This document shows positions 7,637 through 17,137 of a stretch of DNA of 64,000 nucleotides, in pieces; within the stretch, counting starts at the first letter, position 1, and each line of letters starts with the position of its first letter. The stretch covers positions 31,603 to 95,602 of the forward strand of contig JALZUG010000034.1 of NCBI GenBank assembly GCA_023301685.1. Direction: 5' to 3'. Source of the stretch: Rickettsiaceae bacterium (GTDB lineage: Bacteria; Pseudomonadota; Alphaproteobacteria; Rickettsiales; Rickettsiaceae). The position numbers were made by a program, and so were the translations under genes. A model generated the notes under the pieces. It searched no databases and was not told where the DNA came from. It saw only the letters and a list, made by a program, of their open reading frames with translations.

Positions 7637-8860
7637 ATGTCTTTAACTCTAGGAAATCAACTATCTGGCACCGTATCTCGTGAAACAAAAAATGCTGTGA
7701 ATAATACATCTAATTTAGGTGATAGTTTAACTACAGGAAACAACAAATCTGTTGAAGTTGTAGATGGTTTTCTTGGGAGTTCACTTCGAGATAAGGAAAT
7801 TATGCTTGGAGCACTGGCAAAAACTACTGCATATAGTATCAACATGTTAAATGTAGCAGATGAATATTTAAAAATAATCGCTGAATCATTCCAAGACTGC
7901 CTTAAAATTGTAGCAAATGCTAGCGCATTTTCTAAAGACAAAATAGCAGTCCTTCAAAAAAATCTTGATGATAAAAGAGAACAAATAGCAATGCTTACGA
8001 GAACTGCAAAATTTGATTCAAAGATACTACTAGGAGGGGATGCATCAGCAGTTGAAGTAGGAGCAGGGTTATCTAGCACAGATAAAGTTACTGTAAAAAT
8101 TAAAGATATAGGGTCATCAAAACTTTTCAGATCAACTATAGTCAAACAAATGAATGACTACTTTGCTAGCAACCTTGGCTCTTTGCAATACTATCAAACC
8201 CAACAAGAACTTGATAGGGATATAGACAATAACGTAAACTTATTAAATGCAGCATCACTTATGAATGGATCTGGTACAGGTCCACAACTACTATATACAG
8301 AGGTCGTAGCTGCAGTAATGAATGCGGTAGCTGCAAAGCCATCTCTTGGAGTTTTACTTAACGACTTCCTACCGGAAGGATTGGCAAGAATGAAAGCTGG
8401 TGGAACTACAGCTGCATTAGTCGTAGTTCCAGCTGATCCAAATGTTGATTTTACAAATGCCAATCAAGATCAACTAGCTCTTGCGTTACCGCCTATGGCT
8501 GTTTTTACTCCCGAAATATCTAACACATTCTATGATAATCAAGATTTAATTAGCGTTGGTGACAATGATTCACGACTAAGAGCACTTGATATTTTTACTC
8601 ATGCGATTAGTACAATTCGCGCAGAACAAGCAAATGTTGCGAACCAGAAGACAAACATCTTAGAAATTACTAATGCACTACGATCTTCGACTAATGCAGT
8701 TCAACAATCAGCTGACTCATATTTGAAGACCGATTATGTGATGACTGCACAGGAATATGCTCAAAATATCAGAACAATTGTTTCATCTATTACTGCTCTG
8801 CAAGCTGCAAATAAGATCCCTGAAGCTGCTCAAAGTCTGGTTGATAGTTTAGCTAAATAA
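7637..8860 (+). CDS. Flagellin
   Basis: 407 residues. The N-terminal part (about 25-150) follows the flagellin D0/D1 pattern: a LGDSLTTG segment where flagellins have LSSGLRIN, helices with INMLNVADEYLKII like the family's ISLLQTADGALNEI, then FDSKILLGGDASAVEVGAG, which corresponds to FNGxxLLxG...fQVG. The C-terminal 100 residues (ALDIFTHAISTIRAEQANV onward) form the matching D1/D0 helices and end in the usual amphipathic run. The centre (about 200-300) is variable. FlgL shares this fold, but the LLGG-VGAG block favours flagellin. The gene is about 4 kb from the flg operon and on the opposite strand, a typical arrangement for late flagellar genes. Confidence 0.85.
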   Translation: MSLTLGNQLSGTVSRETKNAVNNTSNLGDSLTTGNNKSVEVVDGFLGSSLRDKEIMLGALAKTTAYSINMLNVADEYLKIIAESFQDCLKIVANASAFSKDKIAVLQKNLDDKREQIAMLTRTAKFDSKILLGGDASAVEVGAGLSSTDKVTVKIKDIGSSKLFRSTIVKQMNDYFASNLGSLQYYQTQQELDRDIDNNVNLLNAASLMNGSGTGPQLLYTEVVAAVMNAVAAKPSLGVLLNDFLPEGLARMKAGGTTAALVVVPADPNVDFTNANQDQLALALPPMAVFTPEISNTFYDNQDLISVGDNDSRLRALDIFTHAISTIRAEQANVANQKTNILEITNALRSSTNAVQQSADSYLKTDYVMTAQEYAQNIRTIVSSITALQAANKIPEAAQSLVDSLAK

Positions 8861-8893
8861 TCTAAATATCAATATAAACAAAATATACCGGCT

Positions 8894-10288
8894 CTAATCC
8901 TGCAAAGATTTTACAATATCTTCAACGACTTTTTTAGCATCACCAAATAACATCAGAGTATTATCCTGGAAAAATAGCTCATTTTGAATCCCAGCATATC
9001 CTGGCGACATTGATCTTTTGACAAATAAAACAGATTTAGCCATTCCAACATCAAGAACAGGCATTCCATAAATTGGGCTAGACTCATCAGTTTTAGCAGC
9101 AGGATTAGTAACATCATTAGCACCAATTACTAATGCAATATCAGTAGAGCCAAAATCATTATTTATCTCATCAAGCTCCAATACATCCTCATAATCAATG
9201 TTCGCCTCAGCCAGAAGAACATTCATATGCCCTGGCATTCTGCCAGCAACTGGATGAATCGCGAACCGAACTTTTACTCCTGCTTTTTTTAAGATTTCTG
9301 TCATCTCTTTAATTGCATGCTGGGACTGGGCGACCGCCATTCCGTATCCTGGAACAATTATCACAGATTCGGCCTTATTCATCATAAACGCCGCATCTTC
9401 AGCACTGCTTACTTTTGCAACTCTATCATCCTCTTCTTCAGCACTAGATTTAATATCAACCTTTTGAAAAGCACCAAATATTACATTTATAAGCGACCTA
9501 TTCATAGCCTTGCACATTATATAGCTAAGAATCGCGCCGCTCGCTCCAACTAAAGCTCCAGTAATTATTAGCAAACTATTACCAAGTGTAAAACCAATAC
9601 CAGCTGCTGCCCAACCGGAATATGAATTTAGCATCGAAACAACAACCGGCATATCTGCACCACCAATTGGAATTATAAGAAGTACACCTATAATTAGAGA
9701 AAGCATAACAAGAGCAGTGAATAAAAAGAGACTCTCATTATTTGTAAATTTATAAACTAAAAAGATAATTGCTAGAGTCATAAGAAGGCAAACATATTGT
9801 TGTCCAACAAATTTTATCGGCTTTGCTCCAATCAAACCCTGCAGCTTACCAAAAGCAATTATTGAACCGCTGAATGTTATGGCTCCAATTGATGCTCCAA
9901 GCGACATCTCAATCAAAGCTCCTGCTGGAAGATTTCCAGAAATTCCTATAGAAAAATTATGCGGGGCAAGAAGAGCTGCATATGCAACAAGAACTGCTGC
10001 AAGCCCAACAAAAGAGTGAAAACCGGCAACTAGCTGGGGCATTGCAGTCATAGCTATTTTACGAGCAATTATGGTCCCAACAATACCACCAACTGCTATT
10101 GTTATTGTAAGAGGTATTATGTGTGAAAAATTTGGCAAATTAAATGTTGCAATCAGAGCAATTGTCATCCCTATAATACCAACTACACTACCTCTTCTAG
10201 CTGATTTTGGAGATGACAACCCTTTCAGCGCAAAGATAAAACAAACTGCTGCAATTAGGTATGAAAATTCAATTATTTGTGTATCCAT
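8894..10288 (-). CDS. pntB: NAD(P) transhydrogenase subunit beta
   Basis: 464 residues, full length. PntB carries most of the proton channel and the NADP-binding domain III of the energy-linked transhydrogenase, which uses proton motive force to make NADPH from NADH. Seen: about eight to nine hydrophobic helices in residues 1-280 with an IGGADMPVVVSMLNSYSG loop, then domain III with IIVPGYGMAVAQSQH (GxGxxxA/V nucleotide loop), RFAIHPVAGRMPGHMNVLLAEA, and DIALVIGANDVTNPAA. All are family signatures. It is the last gene of the three-gene pnt operon, 5 nt after pntAB. Confidence 0.97.
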   Translation of the reverse strand: MDTQIIEFSYLIAAVCFIFALKGLSSPKSARRGSVVGIIGMTIALIATFNLPNFSHIIPLTITIAVGGIVGTIIARKIAMTAMPQLVAGFHSFVGLAAVLVAYAALLAPHNFSIGISGNLPAGALIEMSLGASIGAITFSGSIIAFGKLQGLIGAKPIKFVGQQYVCLLMTLAIIFLVYKFTNNESLFLFTALVMLSLIIGVLLIIPIGGADMPVVVSMLNSYSGWAAAGIGFTLGNSLLIITGALVGASGAILSYIMCKAMNRSLINVIFGAFQKVDIKSSAEEEDDRVAKVSSAEDAAFMMNKAESVIIVPGYGMAVAQSQHAIKEMTEILKKAGVKVRFAIHPVAGRMPGHMNVLLAEANIDYEDVLELDEINNDFGSTDIALVIGANDVTNPAAKTDESSPIYGMPVLDVGMAKSVLFVKRSMSPGYAGIQNELFFQDNTLMLFGDAKKVVEDIVKSLQD

Positions 10289-10293
10289 ATCAA

Positions 10294-10698
10294 TTATTTT
10301 TTCTTAAACATTTCGAGCATACGCTCAGTAACAACAAAACCCCCAAAAATATTGATCGCCGCAAAAAAAGCAGCAACAAACCCAAAGATTGACGAGACTC
10401 CGAAAATTGGTGAAGAACTTGCAATCATTGCGCCAAGAATTATAATTCCTGAAATAGCATTAGTTATTGACATCAACGGCGTGTGAAGCGAAGGAGTAAC
10501 CTTCCAAACTACATAATATCCCACAAAACAAGCTAGAGTAAAAATTGTTACAGCAAATACTAAAGGATCAACTCCGCTAACAGTATGCTCTGCTGCCTGG
10601 CTTGCTATACTAATCTCTTGTAGCTTTGTTGCAAGCGCGTGCGCCTTACCAGATATCTCTGATGCTTCAGTAATTGCCTTACCTAGTTCTTCTTCCAT
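10294..10698 (-). CDS. pntAB: NAD(P) transhydrogenase subunit alpha part 2 (membrane part)
   Basis: 134 residues with three to four hydrophobic helices. The [20 protein letters not shown] segment followed by SGIIILGA is the conserved membrane segment of the alpha subunit. In alphaproteobacteria the alpha subunit is split into a soluble NAD-binding protein and this small membrane protein, as seen here. The first 45 residues are a polar helical extension. It lies 1 nt after pntAA and 5 nt before pntB, so the three subunits are co-translated. Confidence 0.95.
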   Translation of the reverse strand: MEEELGKAITEASEISGKAHALATKLQEISIASQAAEHTVSGVDPLVFAVTIFTLACFVGYYVVWKVTPSLHTPLMSITNAISGIIILGAMIASSSPIFGVSSIFGFVAAFFAAINIFGGFVVTERMLEMFKKK

Positions 10699-10699
10699 A

Positions 10700-11827
10700 C
10701 TATACCTTAAATTTCTTATTTACCATTTGGCCATTCATTCCAATCAGCATCTCCTCAACTAAATCATCTTTGAAATTTATTTTATTATCCTTAATTGCAT
10801 ACTCCAAAAAATTATAAAGATTCTTGGCATATAGTTTAGAACTATCACTAGCAATTTTAGATGCCATATTGCTCCAACCAATAATTTTTACACCTTTTTT
10901 TGCAATAACTTTGTCAATTGATGAATCTTCAACATTACCTCCGCTAATTGCCGCCATATCAACTACAACAGAACCAGGGTACATCTTAGCGATCATTGCT
11001 TTTGTAAGCAAAATAGGAGCTTTTTTACCTGGAATTTGAGCGGTGGTAATTACAATGTCAAATTTATCTATCACCTCAGATAAAAACCTTTCTTGAACGG
11101 CTGCAAAATCCTTAGTTACTTCTTTTGCATAGCCGGAGCTATCTTCAGCATCATCATCCGATTCTGATGGATAAATAAATTTCCCTCCCAAACTTTCCAC
11201 CTGCTCTTTTGTTGCAGCTCTTACATCATATGCAGAAACTACTGCTCCCAATCTTTTGGCCGTAGCTATTGCTTGAAGCCCAGCAACTCCAACCCCTAAA
11301 ATAAGAGTTTTTGCTGGATTTACTGTTCCAGCCGCAGTCATCATCATTGGCAGTGCTCTATCAAAATAATAGCTAGCTTCAATTACTGCGCGATAACCCG
11401 CAAGATTACTTTGCGATGACAACACATCCATGTTCTGAGCTTTAGTACTACGAGGAACAAGCTCCATCGCAATCGCAGATAATCCTTTTGATAGCGCTTT
11501 ATCTAGATACTCTGAATTTGAATAAGGAGAAAGTAAACCAACGATAGTTGCTTCCTTTTTAGTCATTTCAATTTCATTATATTGATCAACTAGAGGGGTT
11601 GGCTGAACTTTCAAAATGATATCTGCATCAGAAAGAATCTCAAGTGGTATAGCAGAAACAGTAGCACCAGCTTCTTCATACTCTTTATCAGTAAAATTAG
11701 CAGATGTTCCTATATTTTTTTCAACAAAAACATCATAACCTTTCGCGCAAAAAAGCTTAGCTGTCTCAGGAGTAATAGCAACTCTATACTCACCTTTTGC
11801 TCGTTCCTTTAGCGCTACAATCTTCAT
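10700..11827 (-). CDS. pntAA: NAD(P) transhydrogenase subunit alpha part 1 (NAD-binding)
   Basis: 375 residues. This soluble domain I binds NAD(H) and passes hydride to PntB. Seen: [20 protein letters not shown] at the N-terminus, the [20 protein letters not shown] segment, the dinucleotide loop [20 protein letters not shown] followed by SAYDVR, and [19 protein letters not shown]. These are shared with alanine dehydrogenase, but the downstream pntAB and pntB decide the identity. First gene of the operon; it is divergent from the LolA-like gene across a 90-nt gap. Confidence 0.97.
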   Translation of the reverse strand: MKIVALKERAKGEYRVAITPETAKLFCAKGYDVFVEKNIGTSANFTDKEYEEAGATVSAIPLEILSDADIILKVQPTPLVDQYNEIEMTKKEATIVGLLSPYSNSEYLDKALSKGLSAIAMELVPRSTKAQNMDVLSSQSNLAGYRAVIEASYYFDRALPMMMTAAGTVNPAKTLILGVGVAGLQAIATAKRLGAVVSAYDVRAATKEQVESLGGKFIYPSESDDDAEDSSGYAKEVTKDFAAVQERFLSEVIDKFDIVITTAQIPGKKAPILLTKAMIAKMYPGSVVVDMAAISGGNVEDSSIDKVIAKKGVKIIGWSNMASKIASDSSKLYAKNLYNFLEYAIKDNKINFKDDLVEEMLIGMNGQMVNKKFKV

Positions 11828-11917
11828 AATTTTTCAAATATATTTTTTATTTATTGAACTTATAATACCCATTCCCTAGACTGTGAATAGTGTAATTATT
11901 TTATTAAGTGGATTTTT

Positions 11918-12574
11918 ATGTTAAACAAAACAAGTAAGTCACAGTTATTTGTGATAAAAATTATTTTTTCATTATTTCTGATATTAAGCATGCAACAAGC
12001 AATTGCAGCAGATGTTTCTAGAGAAATCAAAACATATATTAAGAGCATTAAATCAATTGCAGTCGAATTTTCACAGAGTGATTCACATGGCTCAAAGTCT
12101 AAAGGCATGCTAATTATTGATAAACCGCATAAATTTCGTTGCAACTATTATGAACCATTTCCATTAGTTATAGTTGGTGGTAGCAATTATGTTTCCGTAT
12201 ATGATTATGAAATGGAACATTTAAGTCGTATAAAGGCGGAAGATAATATATTTAATTTCCTGCTGGTTAATGACATTGATTTTGAAAATAAATTTGAAAT
12301 TCTATCTGCAAAAACCATTGGCAATAAATATGTTTTAAAATTAAAGAGTAACGATTTAAATAAAATCAGCGAGATCTCTTTTGATAAGAGTACTAAACAT
12401 ATAAAGCAAATGAAAATCTATGAAGACAACAACACAATTACTCTTAGCTTTGGACCAACAAAGCAAATTAAAAACGTTTCGAAAAGCCTGTTTATCATGA
12501 AAGATCCGGATGTTTTTGGTAAACCAGATAGATTGAATAAAAAAGATTTAGAAAGAAAGTTTGATAAAAAATAG
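11918..12574 (+). CDS. lolA: LolA-like outer-membrane lipoprotein carrier
   Basis: 218 residues with a signal peptide ending near QAIAAD (residue 31). LolA takes lipoproteins from the LolCDE transporter and carries them through the periplasm to the outer membrane. Seen: the opening helix with VEFSQSD (family: xxFxQ), then a KSKGMLIIDKPHKFRCNYYEP segment matching the GxxxxxxPxxFRWxYxxP core, and a C-terminal beta region. Substitutions such as Cys for Trp in the FRW motif are within family variation. AAGTGG precedes the ATG. It stands alone, divergent from pntAA. Confidence 0.85.
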   Translation: MLNKTSKSQLFVIKIIFSLFLILSMQQAIAADVSREIKTYIKSIKSIAVEFSQSDSHGSKSKGMLIIDKPHKFRCNYYEPFPLVIVGGSNYVSVYDYEMEHLSRIKAEDNIFNFLLVNDIDFENKFEILSAKTIGNKYVLKLKSNDLNKISEISFDKSTKHIKQMKIYEDNNTITLSFGPTKQIKNVSKSLFIMKDPDVFGKPDRLNKKDLERKFDKK

Positions 12575-12611
12575 AAGCTAGACCGCATAATATCAACAAG
12601 TTATTAATTTA

Positions 12612-12640
12612 TTGACAAATATTAATATTACTGCAATAAT
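12612..12640 (+). promoter_or_regulatory. Near-consensus promoter of the HExxH gene
   Basis: TTGACA at 12612-12617, a 17-nt spacer and AATAAT at 12635-12640. The -10 ends 32 nt before the ATG at 12673. No Shine-Dalgarno sequence precedes that ATG. Confidence 0.55.
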
Positions 12641-12672
12641 AGTAGGTTTATAATTAAATAACGATATGTTAA

Positions 12673-13995
12673 ATGGCTAAGCAAAGTTCAGACAACAGCT
12701 TCATGCAGCAGGGGGCTTTAAAAGAGTTTTTATCACAAGACATTGATCTGATAGTCGGTAACTTTACTGATGAACACGCTCAGGTAATTACAGAAACCAT
12801 AAAAGAGCATAATGATTCTGTAGAATTGATAACTACATTTTTTGCCTTATGTGATCAAGGAGAGAGCAGCCTTACATTAGTTAAAAATTTTATTACTAAG
12901 TATATTGAAAATAATCCAGATTTTGATTCCTATGAAAACCTTATACGTTTCTTAAGAGATATACCTACTATCAACAAACTTGGTGAAGAAGTTCTCTTAT
13001 TTGCACTAAATTTAGCACCCACACAAGAACATTTTGCGTATTGTGTTGGAAATATTATACAAGCAGCCGTTTCTACTCCCGACTCTTATGCACAGCTTGA
13101 ACCAATGATGAATGAAGCTATCGAAACTTGCCCAAATATCTTACAAGAAGATCTAAATGACTTTTTTATAGATAGAAATCATCGTACAGATATACAACAC
13201 TACTTAGTTGATAGATTGAACTTTTCTCCAATCACAGAATGCCCATTCTTAATTGACGAAGATATAGAAGGATTGCACCCAACTATAAATAATATACTAA
13301 GAAAAAGTAGATGCGACCTAGTAGGTGAAGACAAAGTCAATTTAATTGCAAACTTAATTGAGCATTTCAACATACTATTATCGAATGGCAATATCGCTCT
13401 AATATTGAAAGCAGGTTCAGAATGTTCAGACATTTATATGTGCGCATATGGAAGCGGGGCAGATTCTGTCGAAACAACGTTAGATAAAAGAAAATGCATG
13501 ACCTTTCGAGGTGCAAAAGCTTATGCAGATGACAAAAATATAGGTTTTGTTACAAGTATAGTTCATGAATCTACTCATATTTGCTTTAGGAAAGCATACA
13601 ACAACGATTCAAAACCATATAAGGTAGGTGATGAAGTAAGTATTCAAACTATTGAAGCACTCACTACCTCATTAATCAATATACTAAATGAGAAAACACC
13701 TTCACGTGAAATTCTAGAAGAATTAGCATATGACGCTACTGCTGGATATAACGAATTTCTACTTGCAAAATACTACAGAAAAAGCAGTTATTCAAAAGAA
13801 TTACCAGCATTTTTTATGCAAGAACTTGCAATAAGAATTTTATTAAACAATCCTGAAATGAGAGATTCAATCCTTTTGGCTAATGAAGAAGCAATATTTG
13901 GAATAATTAATCCAATGCTTGATATTTTTCTTGATATACCAGAAAACGAGGTGCCAGTTGCTGGCGAATTTAGTTTTACAGACGAAGTAGCATAG
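12673..13995 (+). CDS. Orphan protein with HExxH zinc-protease motif, candidate effector
   Basis: 440 residues with no signal peptide or membrane segment. Residues 1-240 are helical and unlike any family I recognise. Residues 294-305 read TSIVHESTHICF, with H298, E299 and H302 forming an HExxH motif in a hydrophobic helix, as in gluzincin and metzincin peptidases. A third zinc ligand is not fixed by motif; the acidic helices after residue 320 (EALTTSL, EELAYDATAGYNEF) are candidate positions for a gluzincin-type ligand. The preceding CMTFRGAKAYADDKNIGFV could form an edge strand. Proteolytic activity is inference from the motif. The gene is isolated, has its own strong promoter and lacks a Shine-Dalgarno sequence, like the other effector-type genes here. 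Confidence 0.6.
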   Translation: MAKQSSDNSFMQQGALKEFLSQDIDLIVGNFTDEHAQVITETIKEHNDSVELITTFFALCDQGESSLTLVKNFITKYIENNPDFDSYENLIRFLRDIPTINKLGEEVLLFALNLAPTQEHFAYCVGNIIQAAVSTPDSYAQLEPMMNEAIETCPNILQEDLNDFFIDRNHRTDIQHYLVDRLNFSPITECPFLIDEDIEGLHPTINNILRKSRCDLVGEDKVNLIANLIEHFNILLSNGNIALILKAGSECSDIYMCAYGSGADSVETTLDKRKCMTFRGAKAYADDKNIGFVTSIVHESTHICFRKAYNNDSKPYKVGDEVSIQTIEALTTSLINILNEKTPSREILEELAYDATAGYNEFLLAKYYRKSSYSKELPAFFMQELAIRILLNNPEMRDSILLANEEAIFGIINPMLDIFLDIPENEVPVAGEFSFTDEVA

Positions 13996-14042
13996 ATATT
14001 CATTTTTGTAAGAAATAATTATTTATCATAGCAATATTATTC

Positions 14043-14071
14043 TTGATCAAAACTGATAAAACCATTATCCT
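14043..14071 (+). promoter_or_regulatory. Candidate promoter of the SRP RNA
   Basis: TTGATC, a 17-nt spacer and TATCCT. The -10 ends 7 nt before the predicted RNA 5' end at 14078-14079, the spacing expected for a bacterial start site. Confidence 0.5.
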
Positions 14072-14077
14072 ATCTTT

Positions 14078-14162
14078 GGTTAATGCTGGGCGTTTTGTTT
14101 GTCTAGTTGGTCAGGTTCGAAAGAAAGCAGCCAGGGTATTCTTAGGCGGGTCAGCATTAACT
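14078..14162 (+). ncRNA. ffs: Signal recognition particle RNA, small bacterial type (4.5S)
   Basis: The conserved domain IV is clear: GGTCAGGTTCGAAAGAAAGC followed by AGCCA, matching the GGTCAGGxCCGxAAGGxAGCAGCC signature bound by Ffh. The ends pair over 10 nt (14079-14088 with 14152-14161), closing one long hairpin of about 84 nt. The apical tetraloop region and the symmetric and asymmetric internal loops are in the right order. It lies about 225 nt upstream of dnaX, the usual neighbourhood in bacteria with the ffs-dnaX-ybaB-recR order. No U-rich terminator is evident after it. Confidence 0.95.
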
Positions 14163-14387
14163 AAGCAGTAATATTATCTTAGGTACTAATTTCAATTAGC
14201 CCACTTATTTTTAAGTGTATAAGTTTATTTCTAATGAGGCTTGATGTCACCTGCGAGCGAAACGCGGCAATCTACACTGTTTTTAGTAAGTTTACTATTT
14301 CGCGACCTACATCTAAACCTTGTACCAAAAAAACATAAACTTGCTGTTGTTATTATAGAATAAATTTCTTGATAAATAGAGACTCAT
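14163..14387. other. Gap between SRP RNA and dnaX
   Basis: No ORF of note. It contains one REP-like fragment (14246-14279). A short CTAAG/CTTAG stem lies directly after the SRP RNA but has no T-run. The dnaX promoter was not identified with confidence. Confidence 0.5.
14246..14279 (+). repeat. REP-like dispersed repeat fragment
   Basis: GTCAcctGCGAGCGAAacGCGGCAATCTA-type sequence, given here with spacer letters in lower case. It is the same family as the three fragments at 22304-22492 (core GTCATTGCxAGCxAAGCGTGGCAATC). Such repeats are widespread in intergenic DNA of many proteobacteria, including Rickettsiales. Confidence 0.5.
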
Positions 14388-16001
14388 ATGTCTAAAAACT
14401 CTTCTACATACATACCTTTTGCGCGTAAATATCGCCCTACTAATTTCAATGAATTACTAGGACAAGAGGTTCTTGTAAAGACATTATCTTATTGCATTAA
14501 AAATGATCGTTTGGCTCAAGCACATCTACTGACGGGTATTCGCGGAGTAGGAAAAACATCTTCCGCAAGAATTATTGCTAAAACAGTTAATTGCACTGAT
14601 AAAAAATCAAAAAATGATTATATAGAACCATGCGAGAAGTGCAAAAATTGCGAGAGTTTTAACAATCATAGCCATCCAGATATTATTGAAATAGATGCGG
14701 CAAGCAGAACTAGTGTTGATGATATTCGTGAAATCATTGAAAGCAGTGAGTACCGTCCGCTACTTGGAGCTATGAAGTTCTTTATTATAGATGAAATACA
14801 TATGCTATCAAAAAGTGCGTTTAATGCTCTACTTAAAATAGTAGAAGAACCACCAGAACATGTTATTTTTATCTTTGCTACTACCGAGGTACAAAAAATA
14901 CCACTCACTGTAATTTCAAGATGTCAGAGATACGACTTAAGACGCCTAACTTTTGAAGAGTTACATGAGCTAGCACAAAATATTATCAAACAAGAAAAAC
15001 TGAATTTTGAAGAAGAAGCTTTAAAAATTATTGCGATTAAGTCAGAAGGTTCAGCACGTGACGCAACTTCTATGATCGACCAAGCTGCCAGCTACATGCA
15101 CAATGCAGGAAAAGGTGATATCATTACTGCTGAACTTGTCGGACGTATGCTTGGGCTTTTGCAAACCAGCACAATGATTAAATTCACGCAATTAATTATA
15201 GCGAATGACCCGAAAGCAGCAATTGAACTACTAAAACAAATATACACAAATGCAAATAGCTTAGAGAGCTTCGTTCAAGGCATGTCTGATTTTTTTGCCG
15301 AGCTTTCTAAAGCCAAAATAATCCCTAATTATCACAACCCTCTATATCAAAGCTATTCAACAGAAATAGCAAATATACTCATTGGCACTAACCTATCTAG
15401 ACTTACAATTCTTTGGCAAATATTCAGTAATGGGACGCAAGAAATCAAACAATCACATAATGAACTAAGCTGTGCTGAAATGCTTGTCATAAAAGCTATT
15501 TATTCCTGCAATTTACCTACAGCAGAAGAGATAATGGATGCCGAAGTGCAATATACGCCTACTGCAGAACCCCACGCAAACACAGAAAAATCTCCAATTA
15601 TTGCATCTGAATCAGAGGAAATTTTTAAAGATACACAGAAAATAAGTCCTACCGATCAAGCTAGCACTGATAATATGCAAATATTTGACTTTCTAAAATT
15701 CTGTCATAAAAATAAAGAAATGGATGTTTACTACCTTCTACTTAATGAAGTAGAAATAGACTCATTTACTTCTGGAAAACTTGAAATAGCTGGAAAAATT
15801 GCAAGCAATATACAAAACAAGTTGGAACAACTACTCCAAGAGTGGTCTTCTTCAGAATGGAAAGTTGCTATAAAAAAGCGCGATAAAGTGGATAGCCTAA
15901 AGGATAAAATGCTTGAAAAAGTCAAACTAACTGGTGATTACCAAACAATAAAAAATAATTTTCCAGATGCTAATATTTCGGATATAATCCTTAAAACATA
16001 A
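14388..16001 (+). CDS. dnaX: DNA polymerase III subunit tau/gamma
   Basis: 537 residues. DnaX is the clamp-loader motor that also tethers polymerase cores and the helicase. Seen: RPTNFNELLGQE near the start, Walker A GIRGVGKT at residues 50-57, a four-cysteine zinc module (C69, C82, C85, C88), the DEIH Walker B at 135-138, and the sensor 1 region FATTEVQKIPLTVISRCQ. Domain III follows to about residue 365, then a linker with acidic and Thr-rich sequence and a C-terminal tau-like domain (about 430-537). First gene of dnaX-ybaB-recR; 35 nt separate it from ybaB. A frameshift product (gamma) is not suggested by any signal near the domain III/IV border. Confidence 0.95.
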   Translation: MSKNSSTYIPFARKYRPTNFNELLGQEVLVKTLSYCIKNDRLAQAHLLTGIRGVGKTSSARIIAKTVNCTDKKSKNDYIEPCEKCKNCESFNNHSHPDIIEIDAASRTSVDDIREIIESSEYRPLLGAMKFFIIDEIHMLSKSAFNALLKIVEEPPEHVIFIFATTEVQKIPLTVISRCQRYDLRRLTFEELHELAQNIIKQEKLNFEEEALKIIAIKSEGSARDATSMIDQAASYMHNAGKGDIITAELVGRMLGLLQTSTMIKFTQLIIANDPKAAIELLKQIYTNANSLESFVQGMSDFFAELSKAKIIPNYHNPLYQSYSTEIANILIGTNLSRLTILWQIFSNGTQEIKQSHNELSCAEMLVIKAIYSCNLPTAEEIMDAEVQYTPTAEPHANTEKSPIIASESEEIFKDTQKISPTDQASTDNMQIFDFLKFCHKNKEMDVYYLLLNEVEIDSFTSGKLEIAGKIASNIQNKLEQLLQEWSSSEWKVAIKKRDKVDSLKDKMLEKVKLTGDYQTIKNNFPDANISDIILKT

Positions 16002-16036
16002 AATTCACGTTTAAGTCATAAAATAAATAAGAGGGA

Positions 16037-16357
16037 ATGATGGATATAAAAAAATTAATGAAACAAGCTCAAACCATGCAAAAAAAGATGCAAGACATGC
16101 AGGAAGAAATTGCAAAAAAAGAGTTTGAAGGCAAATCTGGCGGCGGTCTAGTTTCAGTTATAATGAGTGGAAGCGGCGAAATGCGCAAAGTCAATGTTGA
16201 CTCATCACTTATGAAGGAAGATGAAAAAGAAATGCTAGAAGACCTAATTGTTGCAGCATATAATGAAGCCAAAATCAAAGCAGATGAAGAATCTAAAAAC
16301 AATATGTCTGGTGCATTTGGCGATATGGGCGGAATGCCTCCTGGCCTTAATTTCTAA
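16037..16357 (+). CDS. ybaB: YbaB/EbfC nucleoid-associated protein
   Basis: 106 residues. YbaB dimers bind DNA and are almost always encoded between dnaX and recR, as here. Seen: MKQAQTMQKKMQDMQEEIAK (coiled-coil helix), the VSVIMSGSGEMRKVNVD strand pair, the EKEMLEDLIVAAYNEA helix and a Gly/Met/Pro-rich tail ending MPPGLNF. Two ATGs in tandem follow GAGGGA; the second (16040) has the better spacing and either may be used. Ends 15 nt before recR. Confidence 0.95.
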   Translation: MMDIKKLMKQAQTMQKKMQDMQEEIAKKEFEGKSGGGLVSVIMSGSGEMRKVNVDSSLMKEDEKEMLEDLIVAAYNEAKIKADEESKNNMSGAFGDMGGMPPGLNF

Positions 16358-16372
16358 ATTACCTTTGAAATT

Positions 16373-16972
16373 ATGCAAAAAAACTCTGGCCCTGATCAAC
16401 TAATATATCTTTTCTCAAAACTTCCTGGCCTTGGCACTAGATCTGCAAGACGTATTGTATTGCACCTACTCCAAGACAAGGAGTTACGCCTGAAAGGATT
16501 GATCGAAGGTTTAGAAGACGCTGCAAACAAAATCAATATTTGTAGCTTGTGTGGTAATGTTGATTACTCAGAAATTTGTGGAATATGCTCAGATGAATCA
16601 AGATCAGATTCTCTAATTACTATTGTCGAAACTGTAGCCGAACTTTGGGCATTAGAACGCAGTGAAACATTCCGCGGTAGATATCATGTCTTAGGAAGCA
16701 ATTTAGCCAATTCAGCAAACAAAGATCCAGCATCCCTTAAGCTTCCTGAACTACTAGAACGCTGCAAAAATAATGGAACCCAAGAAATAATTATTGCTAC
16801 CAACGCAACACTTGATGGCCAGACCACTGCATATTTTATTACAGAGTTCTTTAAAAATGTACCTGTTAAAATTTCTCGCCTTGCTAGCGGCATTCCGATG
16901 GGTGGAGAACTAGATTACCTAGATGAAGGCACACTCACCGCTGCATTTGAAAGCAGAAAAGAATTTGTATAG
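16373..16972 (+). CDS. recR: Recombination mediator protein RecR
   Basis: 199 residues, the family length. RecR works with RecO (and RecF) to load RecA on gapped DNA. Seen: the N-terminal helix-hairpin-helix [18 protein letters not shown], the zinc finger [18 protein letters not shown], and the Toprim domain with [13 protein letters not shown] and [12 protein letters not shown], where most RecR proteins have VVExxxDVxAIE and FRGxYHVLGG. The [20 protein letters not shown] motif near the C-terminus is characteristic. Third gene after dnaX and ybaB. Confidence 0.96.
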   Translation: MQKNSGPDQLIYLFSKLPGLGTRSARRIVLHLLQDKELRLKGLIEGLEDAANKINICSLCGNVDYSEICGICSDESRSDSLITIVETVAELWALERSETFRGRYHVLGSNLANSANKDPASLKLPELLERCKNNGTQEIIIATNATLDGQTTAYFITEFFKNVPVKISRLASGIPMGGELDYLDEGTLTAAFESRKEFV

Positions 16973-17076
16973 ATAAATGATCCACATCTTGTGACCCTAT
17001 TGTAATTACCGTGTACCATAAAAAAAATTAGCATCAAGTTACTAACCTAGCATTATTAAAGTATTAAGGAATTTTC

Positions 17077-17105
17077 TTTACATAGTACAAAGGTTAATAT
17101 ATAGT
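17077..17105 (+). promoter_or_regulatory. Near-consensus promoter of the small LRR gene
   Basis: TTTACA at 17077-17082, a 17-nt spacer and TATAGT at 17100-17105. The -10 ends 32 nt before the ATG at 17138, the same spacing as for the HExxH gene. Confidence 0.5.
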
Positions 17106-17137
17106 AATAATTATGTTAAATAATATAAAGAGTTAAA

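Noticed and set aside
14601..14614. Two A6 runs in dnaX as a programmed frameshift for gamma
   Set aside because: They fall near codons 72-76, inside the ATPase domain, far too early to yield a gamma-like product.
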